Positions 1 to 8,892 are shown, counted from the first letter of the stretch. The stretch: 61,694 bases of DNA from Polyangiaceae bacterium (GCA_029266615.1 JAQSWN010000040.1:1-61694); one strand, 5' to 3'. Notes: generated from the sequence alone by a model not told the origin. Made by a program: numbers and translations.

Positions 1-884
1 GTGACCTCGTCGATGTTCACGTCGTAGGCGGGGCCGTCCGTGATCATGTTGAAGCCGAGCACCTTGCCGGTGTACGCGGCGGCGGGCGCGAGATCGCTGA
101 AGTTGATGATGACTTGCTTCCAGTCGGCCGTGAGCGTGACCGTCTTGGACGGATGCTTGAACGCACACGCGCTCGCGCTCGTCGGGCAATCCCCGACCGG
201 CATGCTGTCCGCTGGCTGCGTCGAGGGCGACACGATCTGGAACTTGAGGGTGTTGTCCGCGCCGGCGGTGCCCTTGATCCAGAACGAGATGCCCTTGAAC
301 GCGCTGAGGTCGACGCACGCCCCCTTGGCTGGGTCGACGAGGCCAAAGCCGAAACCCGCGCCGTAGCCCATCATCTTGGAGCTCTTGATTCCGGTCGCGC
401 CCACGTGGCCGGAGTACATCGTGGTGAGCGCGCCCGTGCTCGCGCGATCCGGAGCCGGCATATTCGGCGGGGTGGTATCGGAGAACGAATACCAGCCGAG
501 GAAGCGAGTGTCCTCCTCGAAGTTGTCCACGTACGCTTCGCCGACGGGGAGCTCGAAGGTGCTGTTGTCGCACACGCTCGGCCCTGCGGAGCCGCCTCCG
601 GTACCGCCGGTACCAGTGCCGGCAGTGGCGCCAGTGCCGGCGGTGGTGCCGGTGCCGGCGGCGGTGCTCGTGCCCCCCGCGCTCGTCCCCGCGGCGGTTC
701 CGGTGCCGCCGGTTCCGTTGCCGGCCGTCGCCGTTCCGCCGGTTCCGTTGCCAGAGCTACCGCCGTCGTCATCGTCGTCTTCGTCTCCGCCGCCCGAGCT
801 ACATGCCGCCGTGGCGAGCGAGAAGATCGCCGCGAAGGTGCCCAAAGTTAGCCAGATGCGCGTACGTTTCATTTTCTCACCCAT
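1..884 (-). CDS. Lipoprotein with CIA30/CBM11-like domain (partial, C-terminus off window)
   Basis: The reading frame runs leftward off the window edge, so the C-terminus is missing. An ATG at 884 has a GGAG six bases upstream; an in-frame ATG at 872 is the alternative. A basic start and hydrophobic segment end at a Cys near residue 28, followed by Gly/Asp-rich sequence, as in an exported lipoprotein. A Gly/Thr/Ala linker of roughly 60 residues precedes a globular part with VDNFEEDTRFLGWYSF, a KGISFWIKG strand and WKQVIINFSDL. This resembles galactose-binding-like CIA30/CBM11 folds that bind polysaccharide. It is divergent from the lipoprotein at 1359, which has a related domain. Ligand unknown; the fold call is inference. 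Confidence 0.8.
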   Translation of the reverse strand, partial: MGEKMKRTRIWLTLGTFAAIFSLATAACSSGGGDEDDDDDGGSSGNGTGGTATAGNGTGGTGTAAGTSAGGTSTAAGTGTTAGTGATAGTGTGGTGGGSAGPSVCDNSTFELPVGEAYVDNFEEDTRFLGWYSFSDTTPPNMPAPDRASTGALTTMYSGHVGATGIKSSKMMGYGAGFGFGLVDPAKGACVDLSAFKGISFWIKGTAGADNTLKFQIVSPSTQPADSMPVGDCPTSASACAFKHPSKTVTLTADWKQVIINFSDLAPAAAYTGKVLGFNMITDGPAYDVNIDEV

Positions 885-1358
885 GATTTGCTCCAAGGCG
901 CGCTCGAGCCGACGCCAGGCAAAGCCCTGGCGCCAAGCCGCACGCTGCCAGCACGGCAGCGGGCCCGAGACGCGGGTTACACGAGGTGAAGTCGACAGTG
1001 AACGGAAGCCGGCTGACAGCCGCGAGCGATGCTCACGTCGAGGTCACGTTTCGCACTGATGAATTGACCGAGCGGGGGGAGCCGGTCAAAGGAAATCGTG
1101 GTCAATTCCCGCGTTTTACCGCGAAATCCTGCAACTTCGCCCGCCCGCGCGGCCGCCCCTCAGCCCTGGTAAACAGCGACATTTGCCTACGTTTTAGCTT
1201 GCGACAGACACCCTGCGTGATAGTTCTAAACGCACGCGGTCTCGCGCTGCTGCGCGGAAGTGCCGTAAATTTAGGCGAGTCTGCCGCCGCGCAAAGTGCC
1301 TCGGAACAACCACTCTCCGGCGGCACGAAGATAGCCGTCCTCTTTTTCGGGAAAACTC
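885..1358. other. Divergent intergenic region
   Basis: This 474-bp stretch lies between two divergently transcribed lipoprotein genes and must hold both promoters. I see no convincing ORF, hairpin or consensus promoter. AT content rises towards 1180-1350, just before the rightward gene. Confidence 0.5.
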
Positions 1359-2075
1359 ATGAGCTATAAGCGACTCTCGGTATCCGGGGCTCCCCTGCTC
1401 TGCCTCGCGGCGGCCTGTATCGGACCTCAGGGAGCAATGCCCTGCGCGGAGACCGCCAGCAGCGGCGCAGAGGAAAAGGGCGCCGACACGGGCGGCGAAG
1501 AACCCCTGGTCGAAGCCGTGGTGCCGACCGGCGCCTTGATTTGGGACGGCGCGAGCATCTCGAACGTCGGAGAGAGCCTGAGCCCGCCGGGCAGCTGGTT
1601 CGTGTACAGCGACAAGAGCGCCAAGGGTGTGAAGAAGCCGCCAAGCGTGGACGAGTTCATGACCGCGGTGGAGAACGGCGCGCTCCACACCACTGGCACG
1701 GGCTACACGGAGTGGGGCGGCGGCGTCGGCACGAACCTGATCGGTGCGCCGATGCTCACGCCGGTAGACGCGAGCAAGTACCGCGGCATCAAGTTCAAGG
1801 CGTCCGGCAAGACACCGATGAAGTTCCTCGTCGGCACCGTCGCCACCATGCCGGAGTTCGGCAAGTGCAAGAAGTGTTACGACCACTACATGAAGGTGAT
1901 CACAGACTTGAGCGACGAGCCCAAGACCATAGAAATCACCTGGGCGGACCTCAAGCAAACGGGCTGGGGGGACAAGGTGAAGTTCGACGTGAAAACGATC
2001 GTCGCGCTGAACTTCACTTCCAAGGACGCAATGCCTTGGGATTTCACGCTCGACGACGTCTCTTTCTTGGAGTGA
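1359..2075 (+). CDS. Lipoprotein with CIA30-like galactose-binding fold
   Basis: This 238-residue exported protein has a signal peptide ending in LAAAC (Cys20), an Ala/Gly/Glu-rich spacer, and a single globular domain. The pattern YRGIKFKASG, then IEITWADLKQTGW, then WDFTLDDVSF is typical of CIA30/CBM11-like beta-sandwich domains. A CKKC pair near residue 170 could form a disulfide. It pairs with the divergent lipoprotein at 1-884 and is followed after 63 bp by another lipoprotein, so co-transcription is likely. The role is probably surface glycan binding. The specific ligand cannot be told from sequence. Confidence 0.8.
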   Translation: MSYKRLSVSGAPLLCLAAACIGPQGAMPCAETASSGAEEKGADTGGEEPLVEAVVPTGALIWDGASISNVGESLSPPGSWFVYSDKSAKGVKKPPSVDEFMTAVENGALHTTGTGYTEWGGGVGTNLIGAPMLTPVDASKYRGIKFKASGKTPMKFLVGTVATMPEFGKCKKCYDHYMKVITDLSDEPKTIEITWADLKQTGWGDKVKFDVKTIVALNFTSKDAMPWDFTLDDVSFLE

Positions 2076-2138
2076 AGCGGGGCCTCCGCACGTGAACTTC
2101 GTCCCTCTAGCATTCACGCCCGCTTCCGGAGAGGTCGC

Positions 2139-3557
2139 ATGAAGATCGCATCGTCGCTCGCGCTCGCGCTCGCCGTCACGTGCTCGATTGCCTGTACTCG
2201 CGGTGCGTACCAAGGCAACGACGAGGACGACGACTTGCCCGGCAATGTCGGCGGCAGCGCGGGGACCCCGGCCGCTCTCCCACGAGACACGGACTTCACG
2301 CTCCGACCCGAGTGGGAGGGTCCGTGCACGAAGAGCAGCGTCGTCGATGTCAACCTCGGCAACTCGCCGGAAGCGTTCGTGCGCGCGGCTCACTGCCAAA
2401 TCAAGGGGAGCGAGCCGGACGCCGCGACGGTGACGGACACCGCGACGCGACTGCGGACGCTGAGCTACGTGCGCCGCGTGGACGTGGTGCGAGCCATGTG
2501 CGCGGACGCGGACGCTTCCTGCGTCTTGAACTACACGGATCCGTGGCAGCAAGAGGTGGAGCTCACCGCGCCCTGCACGCGAAGGGGCACGCGAGACCTC
2601 GGGGCGGTGTTCATGTATTGGAGTGACTGCCCAAGTCGAGTGAACTGCGGACTGGACTGGGCCAACACTCACGCCGCCGGCATGGGCACGACGTCGCCGC
2701 TACTTTCGTTCGGCGATACGCCGGCCGGCTACTACAACCCAAAGAACGCGGGATTTTGGCGGCGGGAGCTCTTGGACGCGCGTTGGAGCGGCTTACAATT
2801 CCTGTTACTCAACACCTTCGGCCCGGACCTGGTGCAGCTGCCGCGGCTGGTGGAGGCGCTCACGGCTATCGACGGCGGCATTCAAGTCGCGCTGTTCGAC
2901 GACACGTGGGGGTGGAGCAAGCCCGGGCCCGCGCCCTACAACCAGAGCCCGAGCTTCGATGATCCTGACGGCGCCGCCGCGCTCATCTACCAGAAGTGGC
3001 ACGACTTCTACACCGTGGTTCCGAAGGAGCACTGGTACCGCTACCAAGGTCGTCCCCTCATTGCCCTTTACAACGCGGGCACGCTGCACCCGCAAAATAA
3101 GAGTGGGGCTACGCTGGCGCGCCTCCGCGACCGGTTTCAGGCCGAGTTCGGGGAGGAACCGTTCTTGGTCGTCGACCGCGCCTTTTTTCAAGATCCCGCG
3201 ACGGGGGCAGCCGCGGACGCTCAGTTCCGCTGGAACACCTTCGACGCCGGTGAGCTCAGCCGATACGAGACGAAAGGCGTGAGCTTCGCGTCGTTCATGG
3301 CCAAGTGGGATTCGCACGGCCGCGACGGCGGGTCGCAAGCGCCGGCCCCAACCGCAGAAGATCGCATCGTCAAAGGCCCGGAGCTCTTGGAGCAGTACCT
3401 GCAGGAGTCCGCGGATACGAACCTCACCATGTTAGCGACGTGGAACGACCTCGGCGAAGGTACCGGTCTCACCCGGAACTTCGACTACTACTACCAGGGG
3501 CAGTGGTTGCCGCCGCACGCCTTCATGAGCCGCATTCGTGCGGTGCAATGCCTCTAA
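2139..3557 (+). CDS. Lipoprotein, DUF5010/GH99-like glycoside hydrolase fold
   Basis: This 472-residue protein starts at an ATG with GGAGAGG just upstream. Its signal peptide ends in SIAC (Cys19), followed by an acidic Gly-rich spacer. The catalytic-like part, about residues 150-460, has FMYWSDC, FLLLNTFGPDL, ALFDDTWGW, YRYQGRPLIALYNAG and TMLATWNDLGEG. This is the pattern of TIM-barrel DUF5010 and GH71/GH99-like proteins, in which Asp and Glu residues at strand ends act on mannose- or glucose-containing glycans. It lies just after the CIA30-like lipoprotein and fits with it as a surface glycan-degrading pair. Activity is inferred from fold only. Confidence 0.75.
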   Translation: MKIASSLALALAVTCSIACTRGAYQGNDEDDDLPGNVGGSAGTPAALPRDTDFTLRPEWEGPCTKSSVVDVNLGNSPEAFVRAAHCQIKGSEPDAATVTDTATRLRTLSYVRRVDVVRAMCADADASCVLNYTDPWQQEVELTAPCTRRGTRDLGAVFMYWSDCPSRVNCGLDWANTHAAGMGTTSPLLSFGDTPAGYYNPKNAGFWRRELLDARWSGLQFLLLNTFGPDLVQLPRLVEALTAIDGGIQVALFDDTWGWSKPGPAPYNQSPSFDDPDGAAALIYQKWHDFYTVVPKEHWYRYQGRPLIALYNAGTLHPQNKSGATLARLRDRFQAEFGEEPFLVVDRAFFQDPATGAAADAQFRWNTFDAGELSRYETKGVSFASFMAKWDSHGRDGGSQAPAPTAEDRIVKGPELLEQYLQESADTNLTMLATWNDLGEGTGLTRNFDYYYQGQWLPPHAFMSRIRAVQCL

Positions 3558-3601
3558 AGCTCGTGACGAGTACTAGGGCGGACGCGAAGCGGACGCGGGG
3601 T

Positions 3602-3618
3602 CTGGGGCGAAGCCCCAG
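3602..3618. terminator. Hairpin between convergent genes
   Basis: CTGGGGC-GAA-GCCCCAG forms a perfect 7-bp stem with a 3-base loop, 45 bases after the stop of the rightward lipoprotein gene. No T-run follows, so termination is inference. It may belong to the palindromic element beside it. Confidence 0.4.
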
Positions 3619-3627
3619 GGGAAAGAT

Positions 3628-3702
3628 ACTAGTGCGGCGCATGCCGCGAAGCGGACAATCGCGTAGCGATTGTTGACCGCAGGTCACATGCGCTGCACTA
3701 GT
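3628..3702. repeat. 75-bp nested palindromic mini-element
   Basis: Terminal inverted repeats ACTAGTGCGGCGCATG (3628-3643) and CATGCGCTGCACTAGT (3687-3702) pair at 15 of 16 positions. Inside is a second perfect hairpin, ACAATCGC-GTA-GCGATTGT (3655-3673), flanked by GCGG and CCGC. A shorter relative of its left part, TACTAG followed by GCGG and GCGAAGCGGAC, lies at 3571-3594. It sits between the ends of two convergent genes, as REP/BIME or MITE-like elements often do. No target-site duplication is obvious. Confidence 0.6.
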
Positions 3703-3710
3703 CGCGGGAC

Positions 3711-4745
3711 TCACGCATCGGCCGTGTCCCACTCTACTTGGTAGCTCAAGCCCAAGTTCACGATGCGCTGAATCAGAACCGGGTACTCCACGCCACCGGC
3801 CTTAGCGCTCTGGGCGAAGTCCTCTGCACGCTGCAGATCCGGGTTGGGGTTCGCCTCCAACACGTAAACCTTGCCATCGGGGGCGAGCCGAAAGTCGATG
3901 CGCGCGTAGCCGCTCATTTTGAGCACTCGGTAGATGTTCGTGCTGATCTTGAGAATTTGCTCCGACATGCCCGGCGGCAGCTCCGCCGCGGCGGTGTCGA
4001 TGTGGTACTTCTTCTGGTACGCGAGGTCCCACTTCACCTTGCGAGTGGCGATGCGCGGCGCCTTGTCCGGCAGCTGGTCCATCATCATCTCCCAAACCGG
4101 GAAAGCATGCAGGCGGCGATTGCCGACGACGCCTACGTAGAGCTCGCGGCCGTCGATGTACTCCTCGGCGATGACGTCCACCCCGAAAGTTTCGTGCATG
4201 AAGGCGACCCGCTCTTCCAACTTCTCGTCGCTGGTCACGAGGGATGCTTGGGAGATGCCGAGCGAGGCTTCCTCGTAGAGGGATTTGACTACCAATGGGT
4301 AGCTCAGCTTGCGCGGCCGGCGCGCCTTGCGGCCCAGAGGGAACACCGCGAAACGCGGCACTCGAATGCGGTGGAAGGCGAGTAGCTGCTTCGAGATCGC
4401 TTTGTCCCGCGCCAGCAGTAAGCCCGTCGGATTACAGCCGGTGTAGCGCTTGCGCAAGAGCTCGAGATAGCTGACGACGTGCTGGTCGTACACGGCGACG
4501 CCGTGAAAGTGCACGAGCAGATTGAAGGCGATGTCCGGCGAAAGCTCGGCGAAAGCGCGCCGAATGGGGCCCAAGTCACTACCGACGCCGAGCCGGTGCA
4601 CCTCGTGGCCTAGCTCCTCCAGCCCTTGGATGACGTCGTACTCGGTGCGAAAGTCTGCGACCTGCTTCTCGGACAAGCCGCTGATATCGGCCGGGGGCAC
4701 GAGATCTTCGTGCATCAGCACGAGGACTTTGAGCTTCTTCCTCAT
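3711..4745 (-). CDS. D-Ala-D-Ala ligase-like ATP-grasp enzyme
   Basis: The 344-residue protein starts at ATG 4745, which overlaps the upstream stop as ATGA; an upstream extension in the same frame lacks support. The N-terminal pre-ATP-grasp domain (KVLVLMHEDL, AELSPDIAFNLLVHFHG) is followed by the ATP-grasp core: YPLVVKSLYEEASLGIS, IAEEYIDGRELYVGV, ARIDFRL and the metal-binding VLEANPNPDL. The family joins a carboxylate to an amine via an acyl phosphate. It is about the length of Ddl, but Ddl substrate motifs were not confirmed, so peptide ligation of another substrate is possible. It is translationally coupled to a zinc-peptidase gene. Confidence 0.85.
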   Translation of the reverse strand: MRKKLKVLVLMHEDLVPPADISGLSEKQVADFRTEYDVIQGLEELGHEVHRLGVGSDLGPIRRAFAELSPDIAFNLLVHFHGVAVYDQHVVSYLELLRKRYTGCNPTGLLLARDKAISKQLLAFHRIRVPRFAVFPLGRKARRPRKLSYPLVVKSLYEEASLGISQASLVTSDEKLEERVAFMHETFGVDVIAEEYIDGRELYVGVVGNRRLHAFPVWEMMMDQLPDKAPRIATRKVKWDLAYQKKYHIDTAAAELPPGMSEQILKISTNIYRVLKMSGYARIDFRLAPDGKVYVLEANPNPDLQRAEDFAQSAKAGGVEYPVLIQRIVNLGLSYQVEWDTADA

Positions 4746-5806
4746 CGCGGAAAGTGGTGGTGCCCGCGATTCAAGTATTTGAACGTCTGCGTCGCGACCA
4801 GCAGCATCGCGTCTCGCTTGACGTGTGCGGCGCCGGAGGTGACGACGAGCTCGAGCTCCTCCGTACGTTCGATGATCTCGGCAAGCACGCGATCCACCGC
4901 ATATTGATACTCGCCCGTCCACCGTGACACCAGCTTTCGGATCTCCGCGCGCTCTTTGCGCAGGAACGCAGCGGCGTCGCGCTCTCGCGGCGAGCCGGTG
5001 GACTCCGAGAAAAGACGTTTCAAATCGCGATCGTACGTTTTGCGAAGCGCGAGTCGGTAACGAGCGCGCTTTTGACGGTAGTGGTCGCCGAGCGTCTGCT
5101 TCAACTCCCCGATGGGCTCGATGCGGTCGCGCGCACGCTGCGCCGGCCGTTCGCCCTCGATGGCGCGCATGAGCTCGTCCAAGTACCGGAGCTTTTCCAG
5201 CGCTGCCCACCCTTTGTACCGGCTACGCCAACGTGAGCTCGGATCCAACCAGACCGCGAACGTTTCCGCGAAGTCCTCCGCGGGGTGGCTCTGTGCGTAC
5301 CAAAGCTCCAAGTGCCGCACGAACCGCTTGCTGTACGGTTTGGGCTGGTAGTGGCTCACGTAGTGGCTGTCGAAGCGGCCAAACATGTCGCGCCAGTCCG
5401 GGCGGTCGTGCAGCACGTAGGCGTTGTCTAGGGCGTGCGCCGTTTCGTGCCGCATGAGCTGCAGACACGAGCGCGCGGTGCCGCCTTCCACCTCGTGCAT
5501 CTGCCCCTGTTCCAGCTCCACCAAGCGCGGGTGAGCGAGATAAAAAGGAATCGCGAAGCCGGGCACGCCGTCGGGCGAAAACCACTCCGTGGAGAGCCAC
5601 ACGTGGGGACGAAACGGCAAGCCTCGCTCCGCGAGCTCTGCGTAGATGCGCTCGACGCGCGGCTCGAGCTCGGTCCCGGTGATGCTCAGCTTCAGGTCAC
5701 AGAGCCGCACGTCCAGCAGCTCGTTGTCGCTCAGCTTCGTCCACGGGCGCGCAGGGCTTCGCCGCGCTTTCGTGAGCCGAAGGGGGGCGGAGCTCCGAGG
5801 AGACAA
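4742..5806 (-). CDS. Putative zinc-binding metallopeptidase
   Basis: This roughly 354-residue cytoplasmic-looking protein has no signal peptide. It contains MRHETAHALDNAY, with the HExxH zinc site at residues 120-124, and AEDFAETFAVWL about 70 residues later, whose Glu is a likely third ligand. The sequence matches the myxobacterial putative zinc-binding metallopeptidase family (PF15887-like). The C-terminal third is basic and helical. The start is uncertain: the listed start is TTG and no nearby in-frame ATG exists; conserved sequence begins near LDVRLCDLKL. It is coupled by ATGA overlap to the ATP-grasp ligase, suggesting one makes and the other cuts the same peptide bond. Confidence 0.8.
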   Translation of the reverse strand: MSPRSSAPLRLTKARRSPARPWTKLSDNELLDVRLCDLKLSITGTELEPRVERIYAELAERGLPFRPHVWLSTEWFSPDGVPGFAIPFYLAHPRLVELEQGQMHEVEGGTARSCLQLMRHETAHALDNAYVLHDRPDWRDMFGRFDSHYVSHYQPKPYSKRFVRHLELWYAQSHPAEDFAETFAVWLDPSSRWRSRYKGWAALEKLRYLDELMRAIEGERPAQRARDRIEPIGELKQTLGDHYRQKRARYRLALRKTYDRDLKRLFSESTGSPRERDAAAFLRKERAEIRKLVSRWTGEYQYAVDRVLAEIIERTEELELVVTSGAAHVKRDAMLLVATQTFKYLNRGHHHFPR

Positions 5807-5987
5807 GGTCGACGACCGTCATTGAGCCACGTCCGCGGCTCGCGACAAGAGTGATCCTTTTCCCCGCCTGGGCGAAGCCGCCTCACCCCACAAATTCCGC
5901 AACCGAAGAGGAGGCGGCGACGGTCGTGCCTCTGGCGCCTCAGGAACGCGACCAGCGGTACCGGGGGAGGCCAGGACGGCCTTCTGC

Positions 5988-6013
5988 GAGGGGCTGCGAC
6001 GCGCCAGCCCCTC
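5988..6013 (-). terminator. Hairpin downstream of the leftward lipoprotein gene
   Basis: GAGGGGCTG and CAGCCCCTC form a perfect 9-bp stem with an 8-base loop, 20 bases beyond the stop at 6034. No T-run follows on the minus strand, so its role as terminator is likely but unproven. Confidence 0.45.
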
Positions 6014-6033
6014 TTCCGCAGGGTCGGGTCAGC

Positions 6034-6780
6034 TCACTGCGGCGCGCCGCCAGCGATCCAATCGGAGAGCAGCTTGATTTGCGGATCCGTCAGGCACGGA
6101 TTCTGTCCGCTGCCGCACATGTGCGGCATGCGGTCTACCATCTCCGTCTGACCGCCCATCATCTTGCAAGCGGGCGGATTGCCCATCTTCACGATCTGAA
6201 CGAGGAGGCTATCGTTTGCATTGCTGGGCACGACGAGAGCGCTGCCCTTGCAATGCTCGCCGTCGTTGCCGATGGGCATGGTGAGTCGCATGTAGAGGCC
6301 CTGCTCCGTATCGAAGTTGACGTGATTGCTGGGCTCGTTGTGGCAGTCGCCCTTGGCACAGGAGTCGCCCAGCAGCGTACGGACCTGAGCGAACGTCACG
6401 GTGGCGCCGCCCGCGCCGCCACCGCCGCCCGCGCCGCCACCGCCCGTTGCGCCACCAGCGCCGCCGCCGCCAGACGCGCCGCCAGTGCCACCACCGGCGC
6501 CGCCGCCGCCCGTTGCGCCACCGGCGCCGCCACCGCCGGACGCGGAGCCGCCGGTACCGCCGCCGCCGCTGGCGCTGCCCGCGGCCGAGCCGCCCGTGCC
6601 GCCGCCGCCGCTGGCGCTGCCACCCGCGGCGGTCCCGCCGGTGCTGCTACCGCTGACGTTGCCCATGCCGGCGGTGTTGCCGGGCAGGGGGTCTTCCGAG
6701 CTGCAATGCAGCGCGAACAGAGAGAGTGCGGCGGTTGCGAAGACGAACGGTGCGCCAGTGCGCTTGGAGGCTTTGAGCAT
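6034..6780 (-). CDS. Lipoprotein with Gly-rich linker and cytochrome-like domain
   Basis: This 248-residue protein starts at an ATG. Its signal peptide ends in ALHC (Cys26), and a Gly/Ala/Ser-only linker of about 80 residues follows. The C-terminal 120 residues begin TFAQVRTLLGDSC and contain C-AKGD-CH, then a late conserved Met-rich stretch (KMMGGQTEMVDRMP) and DPQIKLLSDWIAGGAP. The end resembles the planctomycete-type cytochrome c (PSCyt) and similar myxobacterial lipoproteins. The haem-like motif is CX4CH, not CXXCH, so haem attachment is uncertain. It stands alone in its strand context. Confidence 0.8.
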   Translation of the reverse strand: MLKASKRTGAPFVFATAALSLFALHCSSEDPLPGNTAGMGNVSGSSTGGTAAGGSASGGGGTGGSAAGSASGGGGTGGSASGGGGAGGATGGGGAGGGTGGASGGGGAGGATGGGGAGGGGGAGGATVTFAQVRTLLGDSCAKGDCHNEPSNHVNFDTEQGLYMRLTMPIGNDGEHCKGSALVVPSNANDSLLVQIVKMGNPPACKMMGGQTEMVDRMPHMCGSGQNPCLTDPQIKLLSDWIAGGAPQ

Positions 6781-7157
6781 GGTCTTTTTCCTAACGAAGC
6801 TACCTAGGGACTTAGGTTCTATGGGTGTCCGGCACTCCTACCTTCGGCTCAATCGCCCTGGAAGAAAACGGAGAACTTCGGCGTCTTCGACCAATTTTCA
6901 CGTTGAGGGTAGAGCTTTTCCTGCTCACTCGAATTGCGACCCGAAGGCGAGCCTGCCGCGCACCCGCTCCTACTCAAAGGGGTGAGCGCGGTACTTCCTT
7001 GGCTATTTGTAAGTTCCGTGCATAACGCGGGAAAGAGCAACACGATGGTGTGCTGCGGTGTGCGGCGCCCTGGAACGCTGCGCGTACGTAAACACACCAA
7101 ACTTCCGCGCGCGCGCAATTGTCCGACGGACGTGTCGTCTGGCCGGCATACATTCCG
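6781..7157. other. Divergent intergenic region
   Basis: The 377 bp between two divergently oriented lipoprotein genes hold no ORF I can support. Base composition is more AT-rich from 6790 to 7050, consistent with promoters. No clear operator was found. Confidence 0.4.
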
Positions 7158-8228
7158 ATGATGCTCCGAAGCTGGCAAGGTGCAGGTTGGTTGGGAGCGG
7201 TGGCGCTGTTACTCGTCGCCGGTTGCGGCGGCGGCAACGACGGCGACGCGAGCGGCAGCGGAGTCGGCTCCAGCAATAGCGGAGGCACCGGAAGCACCGG
7301 CCCCACCGGCAGCGGCGCAGATACGAGCAACGACGTCGGCAACGGCGCGAGCACGGGAACGGGAGCCAACGGCAGCGGAGGCGGGCTCGTGATCGACGTG
7401 CCGATTGGCGGCAGCGGCAGCGCCGGTAGCGGCAGCGTCGGCAACGGTATGCCCGAGCTGTGCGACGGCGTCGACAACGACGCCAACGGCATCATCGACG
7501 ACGTCGACGCGGGCGGGGACGGCGTGTGCGACTGCTTGAACATCGCGACCATTGGCGGCATCGGGCCGTGGAGCAACGGCGGCAACGTCTTTGCGACGTG
7601 GCTCAACGCGCGCAGCCCCTTGGGCGCCGTGCCGCTCGCCGACGAAGAGCTCACCGCAGAGAAGCTGCAAAAATATCAGGTCATCGTCGTGCTGCACGCC
7701 GCCACGTCCGAGGTTGGCAACGACGACAAGAAAGCACCCGCGCTGCACGAATTTTCGGAAGCCGAGGCGAGCGCATTCGAAGCGTGGGTCCGCGCCGGAG
7801 GCGGCGTGATGACGACCATCGGCTACTCGAGCGACGAAGCGAGCGAGGTCGTGAACGTGAACAAGCTACTGGCCAAGCTGGGCATGGGCTACAGCACGAC
7901 CAAGCTGGGGCTCACCGGCAACGTGAGTACTTGGGAGAAGCACCCGGTGACGGACGGCATCAGTAACATCTACACCAACAACGGCGCCGAGCCCGACGGT
8001 GCGAACGGCATGACGATCGCGCGGGGCGGTGAGGACCGCATCGCGCTCCAGGTCACGCAAGCTGACGACGGGCGCGTTGCGGTGTGGGGCGACGAGTGGA
8101 TCACTTACGACAGCGAGTGGGCCGACACCGAAGGCCAGCAGGTGGAGCACTTTTGGCTGAACCTGCTGAAGTGGCTCAGCCCGCCGACCGAGTGCCAGGT
8201 GCCGATCCCGCCGCGGGTGGTGAAGTAA
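7158..8228 (+). CDS. Lipoprotein with CDGVDND motif and GATase1-like domain
   Basis: Start at the first of two consecutive ATGs (7158); a longer upstream reading would bury the signal peptide. The lipobox is LLVAGC, and a Ser/Gly/Thr linker of about 80 residues follows. Next is CDGVDNDANGIIDD, a putative metal-binding motif common in myxobacterial surface proteins (MopE-like). The remaining 230 residues look like a class I glutamine-amidotransferase-like (ThuA/GATase1) fold: LQKYQVIVVLHAATS, FEAWVRAGGGVMTTIG, GRVAVWGDEWITYDSEW. No catalytic Cys is apparent at the nucleophile elbow, so it is probably a binding rather than an amidotransferase protein. Its 3' end overlaps the convergent gene by 53 bp. 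Confidence 0.8.
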   Translation: MMLRSWQGAGWLGAVALLLVAGCGGGNDGDASGSGVGSSNSGGTGSTGPTGSGADTSNDVGNGASTGTGANGSGGGLVIDVPIGGSGSAGSGSVGNGMPELCDGVDNDANGIIDDVDAGGDGVCDCLNIATIGGIGPWSNGGNVFATWLNARSPLGAVPLADEELTAEKLQKYQVIVVLHAATSEVGNDDKKAPALHEFSEAEASAFEAWVRAGGGVMTTIGYSSDEASEVVNVNKLLAKLGMGYSTTKLGLTGNVSTWEKHPVTDGISNIYTNNGAEPDGANGMTIARGGEDRIALQVTQADDGRVAVWGDEWITYDSEWADTEGQQVEHFWLNLLKWLSPPTECQVPIPPRVVK

Positions 8229-8892
8229 TCGCCGCGCAGAGGGGGCACGCCGCCGGTGCGTGAGGGGCATCTCGACGATGTAGGTCGAGCACGGCCCGCG
8301 AGATCTCTGCGAGCTGCCGCCGCACCGCGCGGCGCTCGCCCTTGATACGCGCGATTTTCATCGAGTCGTAGGCGGTGGTTTGGTGGCGCATCCACGCGAT
8401 GACGGCGGATTCTGCCCGTCGATCGATCGAGATACGCTCCGTGCGCGCGACCGTGCCGCTGCCGACGGGCGTGGCGTGCTCCGTCACCTGGCGCGCAACC
8501 GTCCGCGCCAGCGCCTCGAAACGTGGCGCAAAGCGCAGGAAGCCGAGCACTTCCACCTCGAAGGAAACGACGTACGAAGCCTGCTTCTGCTCGCGGCGCG
8601 CCGTCGCCCCGGCGCGCTTCTTCGCGTACGACTCCGTGCTGCGCTCCGCGGCCAAAGCCTCCCGCGCGGCCTCGATGTTCTCGCGCGGCGCCCACAAGCC
8701 CTTCGAGAACGCCTTGCGCCCGCGCTTTTCGATGATGGCCCACGAGGGGCCGAGCGACTTCACGCGCCGCGTGAGCCCGGCGTCGCCGGGCGGTAAGCAA
8801 CCCCAACCGATGGGCGCGGTTCTCTTCGAACCGTCCGGCGCCAGAAAGACGGTGGGCTCCGAGGTTGGGGCGAGCACGAGCGCTTCGTTCAC
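8176..8892 (-). CDS. DUF2293 domain-containing protein
   Basis: This 238-residue soluble protein begins with a segment around FLAPDGSKRTAPIGWGCLPPGD, then has a basic, Ala/Arg-rich helical middle. The DUF2293 hallmark is AVIAWMRHQTTAYDSM, with Arg-His-x-x-T-x-Y-D. A CPLC pair lies near the C-terminus. Function of the family is unknown; its basic character allows nucleic-acid binding. The last 53 bp overlap, in antisense, the end of the lipoprotein gene at 7158-8228. Confidence 0.75.
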   Translation of the reverse strand: MNEALVLAPTSEPTVFLAPDGSKRTAPIGWGCLPPGDAGLTRRVKSLGPSWAIIEKRGRKAFSKGLWAPRENIEAAREALAAERSTESYAKKRAGATARREQKQASYVVSFEVEVLGFLRFAPRFEALARTVARQVTEHATPVGSGTVARTERISIDRRAESAVIAWMRHQTTAYDSMKIARIKGERRAVRRQLAEISRAVLDLHRRDAPHAPAACPLCAAITSPPAAGSAPGTRSAG

